Shown piece by piece: positions 7,779-15,161 of a stretch of 20,249 nt of DNA (position 1 is its first letter; each line of letters begins with the position of its first letter). The translations under genes were made by a program, and so were the position numbers. Under the pieces are notes generated by a model that searched no databases, was not told the origin of the DNA, and saw only the letters and a program-made list of their open reading frames with translations. Source of the stretch: a virus; IMG/VR virus record IMGVR_UViG_3300015069_000009, positions 1 to 20,249 of that record, one strand, 5' to 3'.

Positions 7779-9092
7779 CTATGCCCAAGGTACCTTTTCA
7801 CGCGCTTGGAACTGCTTCTGCAATACCGTCCTGTTCGCACACTCCCCTTTGAAATCGAACAAGTACAGGAGTGCCATCTCCAAGTACCACATTGTCAGTT
7901 GAGATGCCTCAAAGGCCACACCTTCCTGTCCACTACGCTCAGGGTGTGCTAACGAATTTCGGATTTCGGAAACCGCCTCAGGACCATCCCAGCTCAAAGG
8001 CATCGCGACATCGTGGAGCTCATGCAGTTGCCGTGGGATACTTGTAGGCATTTTCATCAATCCCAGTACCGCGCGTATCTTCTGAGCCGACTTCGCTCCT
8101 CTACTTCCGCGTCCGCTCCCGGTGGCGCCAGGCCAGGCGAGAGGGCTGATCCCGCGATGCTTCCGGAAGGCCGAAGCGATCATCTCAAGTCCGGCCAGGC
8201 TTGCCAAAATTGCGGTTTCTGAGCGCTGTCCGGGATGGGTGGCGGAAAGCCACCAATAAAGCGCCCATTCGACGGCGTCCTTCCAGAGAGGATCTCTGCA
8301 CCGCCGCATGTATCCCGGCAGAATTTGCTGCAAGACCTCCGCGTTACCGGGCAAGAACCAGTGCCCTTGGTGAAACGAGGGCGCGTTGGGGTCTGCACGC
8401 ATCATGCCCCAATGTGCGAATGCGAGTTTCCCATGCTTGTCAGTACCGTGCGCCAAAGCAATGCCTACATAATGTCCCCAGGCGAAAGACATGAACTGTC
8501 TAAAATCAAACAGCAGTGTTTCGAGATCGCTACAGGACTCTCCGTTACCATCGATCACCAGCTTCAACAGATTGGTAGGGCGATGCCATGGAGTCGATAT
8601 GGCCGGCAACGCGGCCTGGTATTCGTGGGGTATGGGGCTAATTGTGAAGCTGTACCGATCGAAGACCAACTGAAGAGGGTCCTGGCCTCGTGTCGGAAGC
8701 CCGTTAAACGAAAATTTTCCCAGATTGTAAAATAGCGCCTCTACTGTGTTGCTGTTCCGCTGGCTCATGACCGCGATCGGCTCCGTGTATCGGACGCTAT
8801 ATCGGAATAGATCCCCGAGAGCGCGTTTGTTGAGTGGAGTTCCGCCGAGCATGCCGTCGCGCACTTCAAAACCTGAATCAAGGAATTGCAACGAAACGGG
8901 TTGACTCGTGTCCAGGCCCACGGCGAGGTCAGGGATTTCCCCGGTGGCGGACGGGAACTCCGTCACATCGAACACGACTCGGCAGCGGGTACGGATCTCA
9001 GCTTCACCCGCTCGCAGGAGACAATCTTCCTCACGGACTACCACCCCTGTTTTCACCTGCGGAATCGCAATTAGCCTCAGAAATTCGGACAT
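7779..9092 (-). CDS. HEPN-domain protein, ApeA-like candidate RNase
   Basis: 437 residues, start ATG 9092. The first about 220 residues appear beta-rich with no family I can name. The C-terminal half is helical. WALYWWLSATHP and ETAILASLAGLEMIA resemble the first helices of ApeA/HEPN proteins. EIRNSLAHPER supplies the RX4H signature (Arg378, His383) of HEPN ribonucleases. There is no signal peptide or membrane helix. HEPN proteins of this size with a variable N-terminal sensor act as single-gene abortive-infection systems that cleave RNA after phage infection. That role is inferred. No partner antitoxin is adjacent. The C-terminus ends at a TAG behind which the frame continues for 53 codons. 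Confidence 0.65.
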   Translation of the reverse strand: MSEFLRLIAIPQVKTGVVVREEDCLLRAGEAEIRTRCRVVFDVTEFPSATGEIPDLAVGLDTSQPVSLQFLDSGFEVRDGMLGGTPLNKRALGDLFRYSVRYTEPIAVMSQRNSNTVEALFYNLGKFSFNGLPTRGQDPLQLVFDRYSFTISPIPHEYQAALPAISTPWHRPTNLLKLVIDGNGESCSDLETLLFDFRQFMSFAWGHYVGIALAHGTDKHGKLAFAHWGMMRADPNAPSFHQGHWFLPGNAEVLQQILPGYMRRCRDPLWKDAVEWALYWWLSATHPGQRSETAILASLAGLEMIASAFRKHRGISPLAWPGATGSGRGSRGAKSAQKIRAVLGLMKMPTSIPRQLHELHDVAMPLSWDGPEAVSEIRNSLAHPERSGQEGVAFEASQLTMWYLEMALLYLFDFKGECANRTVLQKQFQAREKVPWA

Positions 9093-9273
9093 GCTTCAAG
9101 ATTCTCCCACTGGGACGTCTTCCCTAGACATTAGCGCGAGCAAAGGGTTCGAGTAGCGTTCCAACGAAGATGCAGCTTCGTCCAATGGAACGGGTCGAGG
9201 TCTCTCAAATCGACCTTAACAATCTCGGGATTCGTGGATCGAATGACCTGGAGAATAGCCACGGGGAACGACG

Positions 9274-9330
9274 ATGGTGGTCCTACATCGAAGCATTCTC
9301 GAGGAGGTCATTGAGGTTGCTGGCGGGTGA
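9274..9330 (+). pseudogene. Possible remnant of a HicA partner (antitoxin tail)
   Basis: A short frame reads MVVLHRSILEEVIEVAGG and ends at TGA 9328-9330. The stop overlaps the GTG start of hicA in a GTGA arrangement, the translational coupling seen in toxin-antitoxin operons. An in-frame stop at 9256 prevents a longer reading. Only a stub of the upstream gene remains. I cannot prove it was HicB-like. Confidence 0.25.
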
Positions 9331-9548
9331 AGCTACCGGTTGTTTCCGGCAGCGAGGCAGTTAAAGCATTCGGAAAAGCCGGATACGAACTCGATGAGCA
9401 GCACGGCAGCCACATCATTCTGCGACGAACCGATCCGCCGCATAGACGCCTCTCCGTTCCAAATCACAAAGAACTTGCCAAAGGGACTCTTCGGGCGTTG
9501 ATCCGGGAGGCCGGGCTGACGGTGGAGGAGTTTGCCAAGCTGCTTTAG
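9327..9548 (+). CDS. hicA: HicA-like mRNA interferase toxin
   Basis: 73 residues from GTG 9327. It opens KLPVVSGSEAVKAFGKAGYE, continues with GSHIILRRTDPP (catalytic His in GSHI), and ends NHKELAKGTLRALIREAG, LTVEEFAKLL. This is the full dsRBD-like fold of HicA, normal in length. HicA cleaves mRNA until bound by HicB. Here the start overlaps the stop of a very short upstream frame, and no HicB-type gene follows before the recombinase module. The toxin may be unguarded, controlled in trans, or inactive in practice. The upstream sequence provides no strong Shine-Dalgarno of its own, consistent with coupling to a lost upstream gene. Confidence 0.85.
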   Translation: MKLPVVSGSEAVKAFGKAGYELDEQHGSHIILRRTDPPHRRLSVPNHKELAKGTLRALIREAGLTVEEFAKLL

Positions 9549-10011
9549 TATCGCCCGCCCGCGCCAATGCGACAGGACCAACTGTGCTGAGATAAGATCG
9601 AGTTCGAATCCCGACTGGGGTTTTGATATTTGTCTCCCCAGTAAAATTCTGCCTCTCAGTCTCCAGAGAATGTTCAAATGCACGTTTTCTACATTAGTTC
9701 GGGTATAAAAACGGTCCCGCATCGCAAAAACAATCATTTGCCGCCGTGTTTTTGGGGTATGAACCCGAAACAATGGCCGTGGAAACCCCCAGTTTGCTCG
9801 GGTTTTTGAATTTCTTCGGGTCAATAAAGGTGGGAAGCAAAAGTCGCCCAGTCATTTTCGCCCTTGGCATAGCCCAAAAGGCGAACAGGAGGCGAATGAT
9901 GGTCTGCTCCCGGGCCCCGCAAAGCTGTTTACTTTTCGACACGGTTTACGCGCTCTCCCGACTTGCTTTCTGTCTAATTCAGAGCGTCCATGGTGACAGG
10001 GGGAAACGAAC
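9549..10011. other. Non-coding stretch before the recombinase module
   Basis: About 460 bases with no credible gene. At 9599-9619 the sequence GAGTTCGAATCCCGACTGGGG looks like the T-arm and acceptor end of a tRNA. No matching 5' half exists, so it could be the trace of an integration site. At 9783-9807 there is a hairpin with a T-run. The stretch is more A/T-rich than the coding parts. It lies where the left end of the mobile module is expected. Confidence 0.45.
9783..9807 (+). terminator. Weak hairpin plus T-run
   Basis: AAACCC (9783-9788) pairs with GGGTTT (9800-9805) across an 11-base loop and is followed by two further T residues. An outer ACCCGAA/TTCGGGT pair encloses it. It could end transcription from hicA before the recombinase module. 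The stem is short, so confidence is low. Confidence 0.22.
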
Positions 10012-10497
10012 ATGGACGAGCCGTTACGGCTGGAAATTGAAGGACTGAGAAAGCTGAAGACGAAGGCGTTGAAGGCGCGCTACCGGGAGGTGTTCGGAGA
10101 GACTTCGCCTTCGTCCAACCACGCGCACCTGTACCGGCGCGTGGCGTGGCGGTTGCAGGCTCGCGCCGAAGGAGACTTGAGCGAACGGGCGCGCGAGCGG
10201 GCTGCGGAATTGGCTAATGACGCCGACCTGCGCTTGCGCGCTCCACACCAATTCTGGGGAAAGCTGCAACAGGCGCGGGAAGAAGCAAGCCTGCGACGCG
10301 ACCGGCGGCTGCCCGCTGCCGGGTCGTTGCTGAAACGATCGTATCGCGGGCAGGCCATCGTGGTGAAAGTTCTCGACGATGGTTTCGAATATAACGGCCA
10401 GAGGCATCAATCCCTCAGCGCTATTGCATTGCAGGTGACGGGCACCCGCTGGAATGGGTTTGGCTTTTTCGGCCTGCTCCAGCAGGAGCGGGCGTGA
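10012..10497 (+). CDS. DUF2924 domain protein
   Basis: 161 residues from ATG 10012, with AGGGGG about eight bases upstream. The family pattern is clear. There is an N-terminal helix with LRKLKTKALKARYREVFGE, then HLYRRVAWRLQA, and a C-terminal beta part with LKRSYRGQAIVVKVL, DDGFEYNGQRHQSLSAIALQ (broken here by one residue) and VTGTRWNGFGFFGL. DUF2924 proteins are commonly encoded just before a large serine recombinase in mobile islands. They are thought to assist or regulate it, but no biochemical role is established as far as I know. The stop TGA overlaps the recombinase start, so the two are translationally coupled. Confidence 0.85.
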   Translation: MDEPLRLEIEGLRKLKTKALKARYREVFGETSPSSNHAHLYRRVAWRLQARAEGDLSERARERAAELANDADLRLRAPHQFWGKLQQAREEASLRRDRRLPAAGSLLKRSYRGQAIVVKVLDDGFEYNGQRHQSLSAIALQVTGTRWNGFGFFGLLQQERA

Positions 10498-12038
10498 TGC
10501 AATCTCCGCGTGCGTTGCGCTGCGCCATCTACACGCGCAAGTCTACCGAAGAGGGTCTCGAACAGGAATTCAATACCCTGCACGCGCAGCGTGAAGCCGG
10601 CGAAGCCTGCGTACTGAGCCAACGCGCCTCCGGCTGGACGGCGTTGCCGGAGCGTTTTGACGATGGTGGGTTCAGCGGCGCGAGCCTGGAGCGTCCCGCG
10701 TTGAAGGAACTACTGAACCGGATCGAGTCGGGCGCGATTGACTGCGTAATTGTGTACAAGGTCGATCGACTGAGCCGGTCGCTGCTCGACTTTGCACGGC
10801 TGATGTCGTTGTTCGACCGGCACGGCGTCAGCTTTGTTTCGGTGACGCAGGAGTTCAATACCACCACGTCGATCGGCCGTCTGACGCTGAACATCCTGCT
10901 GTCGTTTGCGGCTTTCGAACGTGAACTGATCTGCGAAAGGACACGCGACAAGCTGGGAGCGGCGCGGCGCAAGGGTAAGTGGATCGGTGGTATTCCAGTG
11001 TTGGGTTATGACGTAACCCCGAAGGGCGGCGGACTTGTACTGAATGTGGAAGAAGCCGCTCGGGTCCAAGAGATCTTCGCGATTGCTGCCGGGGCCGGAA
11101 CTTTAGCCGAAACGCTGCAAAGTGTAAATGCGCGCGGCATGATGACCAAGCAGTGGACGAGCGAAGGCGGACGGCTGCACCGAGGGCGGCCATTTCGCGC
11201 GCAAAGTTTAAGCGCTCTGCTCGGCAACGTGCAGTACAAGGGGATGATCAGCCACAAGGGCACCCTCTATCCGGGAGAGCAGCCCGCGCTCGTTAGCGGG
11301 GAGTTGTGGGAAGAAGTCCATGCCAAGATGGCCTCGAACGGCCAGGGCCAGCGTGGCAGAAAACACGCGCGTCAAGAAGCCCTCTTGCTCGATCTGCTGC
11401 GTTGCGGCAATTGCGGCGCGCGAATGATTCCGACTTTCACGACCAAGCGTGGCCAGCGCTATCGATACTACGTTTGTGAGCGAGCCAAACACCGCGAGTG
11501 CAAGCAGCGGGCTATCGCGGGCGAAGATCTCGATCTCTCGGTGCTGCGCCACATGGAACCGATCCTCGGCCCCACCAATACCATTGCCCTGCAGCAATCA
11601 ATTGAGCGCGTCACATTCAGCGGAGAATCGCGCGAAGTCTCGATCGCGCTTCGCGATGGAACACGATCGACCTATTCTCTGCCGGCTGTCAATCGGCGGG
11701 GCGCGCGAGGAGCACGGCAGATAGAGGGCGGGAGAGTTCCGCGCATTAGCCGCATCATGGCTCTGGCGATCAAGCTGGAGCGAGTGGTGCGGGAAGGCCA
11801 AGCGCCCACGTATGCGAGTTTGGCGGAGGCCGGACATCTGAGCCGGGCTCGCCTTTCGCAGATCATGACGCTGGCCAATCTTGCCCCGTCGATTCAGGAA
11901 ACGGTGTTGTTGTTACCCCGCAAAATGTCGGGGCCGGATCGCGTGAGCGAGAAACAACTCCGCAGCATCGCCCGGCAGGTGGATTGGGACTCGCAGCGAA
12001 AGCTCTTCGACGTCCTAATGAACTACCAGACCCATTAA
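10497..12038 (+). CDS. Large serine recombinase (integrase)
   Basis: 513 residues from ATG 10497. A GTG at 10494 is an alternative. AGGAG lies nine bases upstream. The resolvase domain shows the nucleophile Ser16 in IYTRKSTEEG, then ERFDDGGFSGASLERP, VYKVDRLSRSLLDF and FERELICERTRDK. A recombinase domain and a zinc beta-ribbon follow, with Cys303, Cys306, Cys327 and Cys335 (CGNCGARM ... CERAKHREC). The C-terminal about 120 residues include a helix-turn-helix-like segment (TYASLAEAGHLSRARLSQIM). Such enzymes integrate or excise phages and islands between attB and attP without host factors. It heads the co-directional module up to the methyltransferase and is probably that module's integrase. 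Confidence 0.92.
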   Translation: MQSPRALRCAIYTRKSTEEGLEQEFNTLHAQREAGEACVLSQRASGWTALPERFDDGGFSGASLERPALKELLNRIESGAIDCVIVYKVDRLSRSLLDFARLMSLFDRHGVSFVSVTQEFNTTTSIGRLTLNILLSFAAFERELICERTRDKLGAARRKGKWIGGIPVLGYDVTPKGGGLVLNVEEAARVQEIFAIAAGAGTLAETLQSVNARGMMTKQWTSEGGRLHRGRPFRAQSLSALLGNVQYKGMISHKGTLYPGEQPALVSGELWEEVHAKMASNGQGQRGRKHARQEALLLDLLRCGNCGARMIPTFTTKRGQRYRYYVCERAKHRECKQRAIAGEDLDLSVLRHMEPILGPTNTIALQQSIERVTFSGESREVSIALRDGTRSTYSLPAVNRRGARGARQIEGGRVPRISRIMALAIKLERVVREGQAPTYASLAEAGHLSRARLSQIMTLANLAPSIQETVLLLPRKMSGPDRVSEKQLRSIARQVDWDSQRKLFDVLMNYQTH

Positions 12039-12207
12039 GCCCGATCCGTCAACGGCGCCAGGCGACAGGACACTTTTCCTCGCGACTCCGCACGCACCCT
12101 CGTCGGTCGCTTGACGATTACAAAACCAGATGCCATCACACGGACGGGAAAATCTATGACTCTCGAACTTCTATCCACCGTTGCGGCAGCGGAAAGGTGT
12201 TTACCAA

Positions 12208-12690
12208 ATGACCGACGCATCTAAGCGAAGAAGAGGCCGCACCCCGGTCCACATTGATTTGGGAGATTTGGAAAAGCTGTGCATGCTGCAGTGCACCGAC
12301 CAGGAGTTGGCCGGATGGTTCAACGTTTCCACGCGAACCATTGAGAAGCGCCGTAAGCAGCCGGAGTTCTCAGAAGTGATGCAGCGTGGCCGGGCCAAGG
12401 GAAGAATCTCGGTGCGCCGCGCCCAGATGAAGCTGCTCGAAAACGGCAACGGCACCATGGGCGTTTGGCTAGGAAAACAGCTGCTTGGCCAGCGCGACGC
12501 TGGCGCAGCCGAACATACCGGCAATACAACGGATCAGATCCAACCGTTTCCTAAACCTGATCTTACACGGCTCAACGACGCCGAGCTAGATCAGCTACGC
12601 GAACTGGTACTGAAAACCCAGCTCGAAACGACAACAACACCGGACGTGAACACGCCCGATACAAAAACATCTGAGGAGAAACCATCGTGA
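12208..12690 (+). CDS. Terminase small subunit-like DNA-binding protein
   Basis: 160 residues from ATG 12208, nine bases after GGAAAGGTG. The N-terminal half reads RRGRTPVHIDLGDLEKLC, then TDQELAGWFNVSTRTIEKR, a helix-turn-helix. It continues with SEVMQRGRAKGRISVRRAQM and NGTMGVWLGKQLLGQRD, a pattern usual for phage terminase small subunits that recognise the packaging site. The C-terminal tail is Thr/Asp-rich and probably contacts the large subunit. The stop overlaps the GTG start of the large subunit by four bases (GTGA), which confirms the pairing. It contributes DNA recognition for packaging. Confidence 0.8.
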   Translation: MTDASKRRRGRTPVHIDLGDLEKLCMLQCTDQELAGWFNVSTRTIEKRRKQPEFSEVMQRGRAKGRISVRRAQMKLLENGNGTMGVWLGKQLLGQRDAGAAEHTGNTTDQIQPFPKPDLTRLNDAELDQLRELVLKTQLETTTTPDVNTPDTKTSEEKPS

Positions 12691-14162
12691 AACCCGATCA
12701 TTTGAACTTACTGTTGCGCCCCAGCCTGCTCCAGGAAATAGACCGCGAAAAGGCCACCAGGCATCTGAAAGACTTTATCCGGCTGGCTTGGCCGGTGATT
12801 GAACCGTCCACGCCTTTTGTGCCGGGCTGGCATCTCGACGCGCTTTGCGAACACTTGGAAGCCATCAGCTCCGGCCAGATTCGCAATCTGCTCATCACCA
12901 TCCCGCCGCGGCACATGAAGTCGCTGGCGGTGAGTGTTTTCTGGCCCTGCTGGGAATGGATTCGGCGGCCCCAGCGGCGCTGGTTATTCTCGTCCTATGC
13001 GGAAAGCCTGAGTATTCGCGATTCGGTACGTTGCCGGCGGCTGATCCAATCGCCCTGGTATCAGAATCTCTTTGGCGACTGCTTCGCTCTCACCGGCGAC
13101 CAGAACGAAAAGCAACGCTTCGAAAACGACCGGAGTGGATGCCGCATCGCCAGTTCGGTGGGTGGCTCCAACACCGGCGAAGGTGGGGATCGCATCGTGT
13201 GCGATGATCCTCACAACATTCATGACGCCGAGTCCGACGTCATCCGCAAGAACGCTTGTGACTGGTGGGACAAAGTGATGTCGACGCGTTTGAATGATCC
13301 CAAGACCGGAGCCAAAGTGATCATCATGCAGCGGGTCCATTGTTCGGATCTGGCTGGACACGTTCTCCAGCAAGGCGGCTATGAGCATTTGTGTCTGCCG
13401 GCCGAGTATGAAGACGTTCCTCGAACGACCAGTATCGGCTTTACCGATCCGCGCCGGGAGTGGGGAGAACTTTTGTGGCCGCAGCATTTCGGCGTGGAGC
13501 AGCTCGCGGAATTGAAACTGCGGCTCGGAAGCTATGCAGCCGCCGCTCAGTTGCAGCAGCGTCCTTCGCCGGCCGAGGGAGGGATTTTCAAAAGACACTG
13601 GTGGAGACATCACCCGAATCTTAAACAGCAACAGTACGATGAGATTATTCAGTCCTGGGATTTGGCATTCAAAGGCAACCAAAACTCTTCCTATGTGGTG
13701 GGCCAGGTGTGGGGCCGCATAGGCGCCGAGTTCGCACTTCTGGATCAAGTGCGCGGGAAGTTTACATTTCCCGAGACGCTCGATCAATTTAAAGAACTTA
13801 CGGCACGATGGCCTGGCTGCACCGCGAAGTTTGTCGAGGACAAGGCCAACGGGCCGGCGCTGATTGCGACGCTGCAGCGCGAGATCCCAGGCATCATCCC
13901 AGTTCGACCGGATGGAACAAAGGAAGCCCGAGCCCATGCCGTTTCACCGCTCATCGAAAGCGGCGCTGTATTTTTGCCGGATAAACACAGCGCGCCCTGG
14001 ATCGACGACTTCGTGGAAGAATGCGCAGCGTTCCCCAAGGGCGCCTACGACGATCAAGTAGACTGCTGCACTCAGGCGCTAAAGCATCTCAATTTAGGCT
14101 GGCAGCAAGAGCAGCATTACATCCTAATCTACGAAAACCGCGTGAGAATCAGCCCGTTCTAA
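12687..14162 (+). CDS. Terminase large subunit (ATPase-nuclease)
   Basis: 491 residues from GTG 12687. The ATPase half has a phage-type Walker A, TIPPRHMKS (residues 71-79), a GGSNTGEGGDRI stretch, and Walker B RIVCDDP (169-175). The C-terminal RNase-H-like nuclease shows its acidic residues in QSWDLAFKG (Asp325), KFVEDKANG (Glu384/Asp385) and YDDQVD (Asp455-Asp459). All catalytic positions appear intact. The protein would translocate DNA into a prohead and cut it, but no portal, protease or capsid gene follows. It would have to use proheads from another phage or be left over from a lost prophage. Confidence 0.93.
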   Translation: MKPDHLNLLLRPSLLQEIDREKATRHLKDFIRLAWPVIEPSTPFVPGWHLDALCEHLEAISSGQIRNLLITIPPRHMKSLAVSVFWPCWEWIRRPQRRWLFSSYAESLSIRDSVRCRRLIQSPWYQNLFGDCFALTGDQNEKQRFENDRSGCRIASSVGGSNTGEGGDRIVCDDPHNIHDAESDVIRKNACDWWDKVMSTRLNDPKTGAKVIIMQRVHCSDLAGHVLQQGGYEHLCLPAEYEDVPRTTSIGFTDPRREWGELLWPQHFGVEQLAELKLRLGSYAAAAQLQQRPSPAEGGIFKRHWWRHHPNLKQQQYDEIIQSWDLAFKGNQNSSYVVGQVWGRIGAEFALLDQVRGKFTFPETLDQFKELTARWPGCTAKFVEDKANGPALIATLQREIPGIIPVRPDGTKEARAHAVSPLIESGAVFLPDKHSAPWIDDFVEECAAFPKGAYDDQVDCCTQALKHLNLGWQQEQHYILIYENRVRISPF

Positions 14163-14265
14163 ATGGGTTGAAGAATTGACTTGCTTTCCTCTTCAAACGG
14201 AGTGATCGATAGGTGACCGCGAAGGTGGCAGGAACAAACCAGGCGCGGTAGAAAGAGGATTTCGC

Positions 14266-14613
14266 ATGTCAACAAATACGATTGAAGCGCCGGGCAAAAA
14301 GCCCACCAAGGCCCCTACGGGGGCGAAGCAGGCCAAGCGTGCGCGCCAGGGCGCAAAGAAAGGGAGCCGGGCCAAGTCCAAGAAGACTGTGGCCGCCAGC
14401 ACGCCGGGTGGCGACGCCAGCAGCAAGAAGGCGGAAGTAATCGCGCTGCTGCGCCGGGCCAAGGGGGTGAGTCTGCCAGAGATTCAGAAGCTGACCGGCT
14501 GGCAGAAGCACACGGTGCGCGGCTTCGTAAGCCTGCTTGGCAGCAAGGCCGGGCTGAAGATAATTTCCACTCGCAATGATGCTGGTGAGCGCATCTACCG
14601 CGTCGTGAAATAG
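14266..14613 (+). CDS. DUF3489 domain protein
   Basis: 115 residues from ATG 14266, preceded by AGAGGA. The first about 45 residues are a Lys/Ala/Arg-rich, histone-tail-like segment (KQAKRARQGAKKGSRAKSKK). The C-terminal about 65 residues are a winged-helix-like DUF3489 domain: KKAEVIALLRRAKGVSLPEI, QKLTGWQKHTVRGFVSLLG and RNDAGERIYRVVK. This suggests a small DNA-binding protein. In mobile islands it often lies near DUF2924 and recombinase genes. It may act as a transcription or nucleoid factor. The exact role is unknown. Confidence 0.85.
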   Translation: MSTNTIEAPGKKPTKAPTGAKQAKRARQGAKKGSRAKSKKTVAASTPGGDASSKKAEVIALLRRAKGVSLPEIQKLTGWQKHTVRGFVSLLGSKAGLKIISTRNDAGERIYRVVK

Positions 14614-14624
14614 CCACGGCTAAT

Positions 14625-14668
14625 GATCGGGCGTGGTTCAAGACCCCGCGTGAGAATCTCGCCCGATC
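14625..14668. repeat. 9-bp inverted repeat after the DUF3489 gene
   Basis: GATCGGGCG (14625-14633) and CGCCCGATC (14660-14668) are perfect inverted repeats separated by 26 bases, starting about ten bases after the DUF3489 stop. There is no T-run. It could be an RNA hairpin or an operator for a dimeric regulator. Confidence 0.35.
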
Positions 14669-14717
14669 TAAAGGACGGAGTCATGTACGCTATCCCAAAA
14701 AGCGGAGCAAGTTTGTT

Positions 14718-15014
14718 ATGAAAGGCCTGCGGTTCACCGTGCCGCTGGTCCGACTCGTCGTTCCCCTTGATCGTCTTCAATCACAGCCATCAACTGACAA
14801 CTCTCCTTCCCTTCCTCTAAGAATGTTACTGCCGATCATTCGTATCGAGACACCGCTAGTTGCTCTCCTGCCAAAACCGAAAGCGTCGCTCAAAGCGCCG
14901 CCGTCCCGCCCTGAACAAACCCCAACACAACGACCCAAGAAGAAAATAAAACCGATGCGTAAATCCTCCGGCGCTCGCCGTCGCCAGCCTTCTGCGCGGC
15001 GGAAAAAGAAGTAG
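14718..15014 (+). CDS. Small basic, proline-rich hypothetical protein
   Basis: 98 residues from ATG 14718, with GGAG twelve bases upstream. The N-terminal half is Leu/Val/Pro-rich (VPLVRLVVPLDRL, LPIIRIETPLVALL). The C-terminal half is rich in Lys, Arg and Pro and ends RRQPSARRKKK. It has no recognisable domain. Its place between DUF3489 and the methyltransferase, and a hairpin just after its stop, are mild support. The low-complexity sequence could also be a chance frame. If real, a nucleic-acid-binding role would fit the charge. Confidence 0.35.
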   Translation: MKGLRFTVPLVRLVVPLDRLQSQPSTDNSPSLPLRMLLPIIRIETPLVALLPKPKASLKAPPSRPEQTPTQRPKKKIKPMRKSSGARRRQPSARRKKK

Positions 15015-15021
15015 GGCCGTC

Positions 15022-15040
15022 GAATCGCATCGGGCGATTC
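15022..15040 (+). repeat. Short stem-loop, GAATCGC/GCGATTC
   Basis: A perfect 7-bp stem with a five-base loop begins seven bases after the stop at 15014. It is not followed by a T-run, so it is not a classical terminator. It may stabilise the 3' end of the upstream RNA. Confidence 0.35.
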
Positions 15041-15161
15041 ACCAGTTGATGACGAACCAATCGCGATGCCTAGCGGGTGCCTTCTCTCAGGGCCAGCCGG
15101 TGGCGCGAAGCTCCACCGAAGGAAGGGCGATTACATAGGCGGGCGAAGGAGCCCCTCAAAC

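Noticed and set aside
9551-9626. Complete tRNA gene
   Set aside because: Only the T-arm/acceptor-like 3' part is present. No 5' acceptor strand, D-arm or anticodon arm can be matched.
9694-9942. 82-codon minus-strand frame
   Set aside because: No recognisable family or ribosome site, and it spans the hairpin and likely regulatory area before the recombinase module.
12156-12224. 22-codon frame MTLELLSTVAAAERCLPNDR... before the terminase small subunit
   Set aside because: Weak ribosome site and short length. It overlaps the better supported start at 12208.
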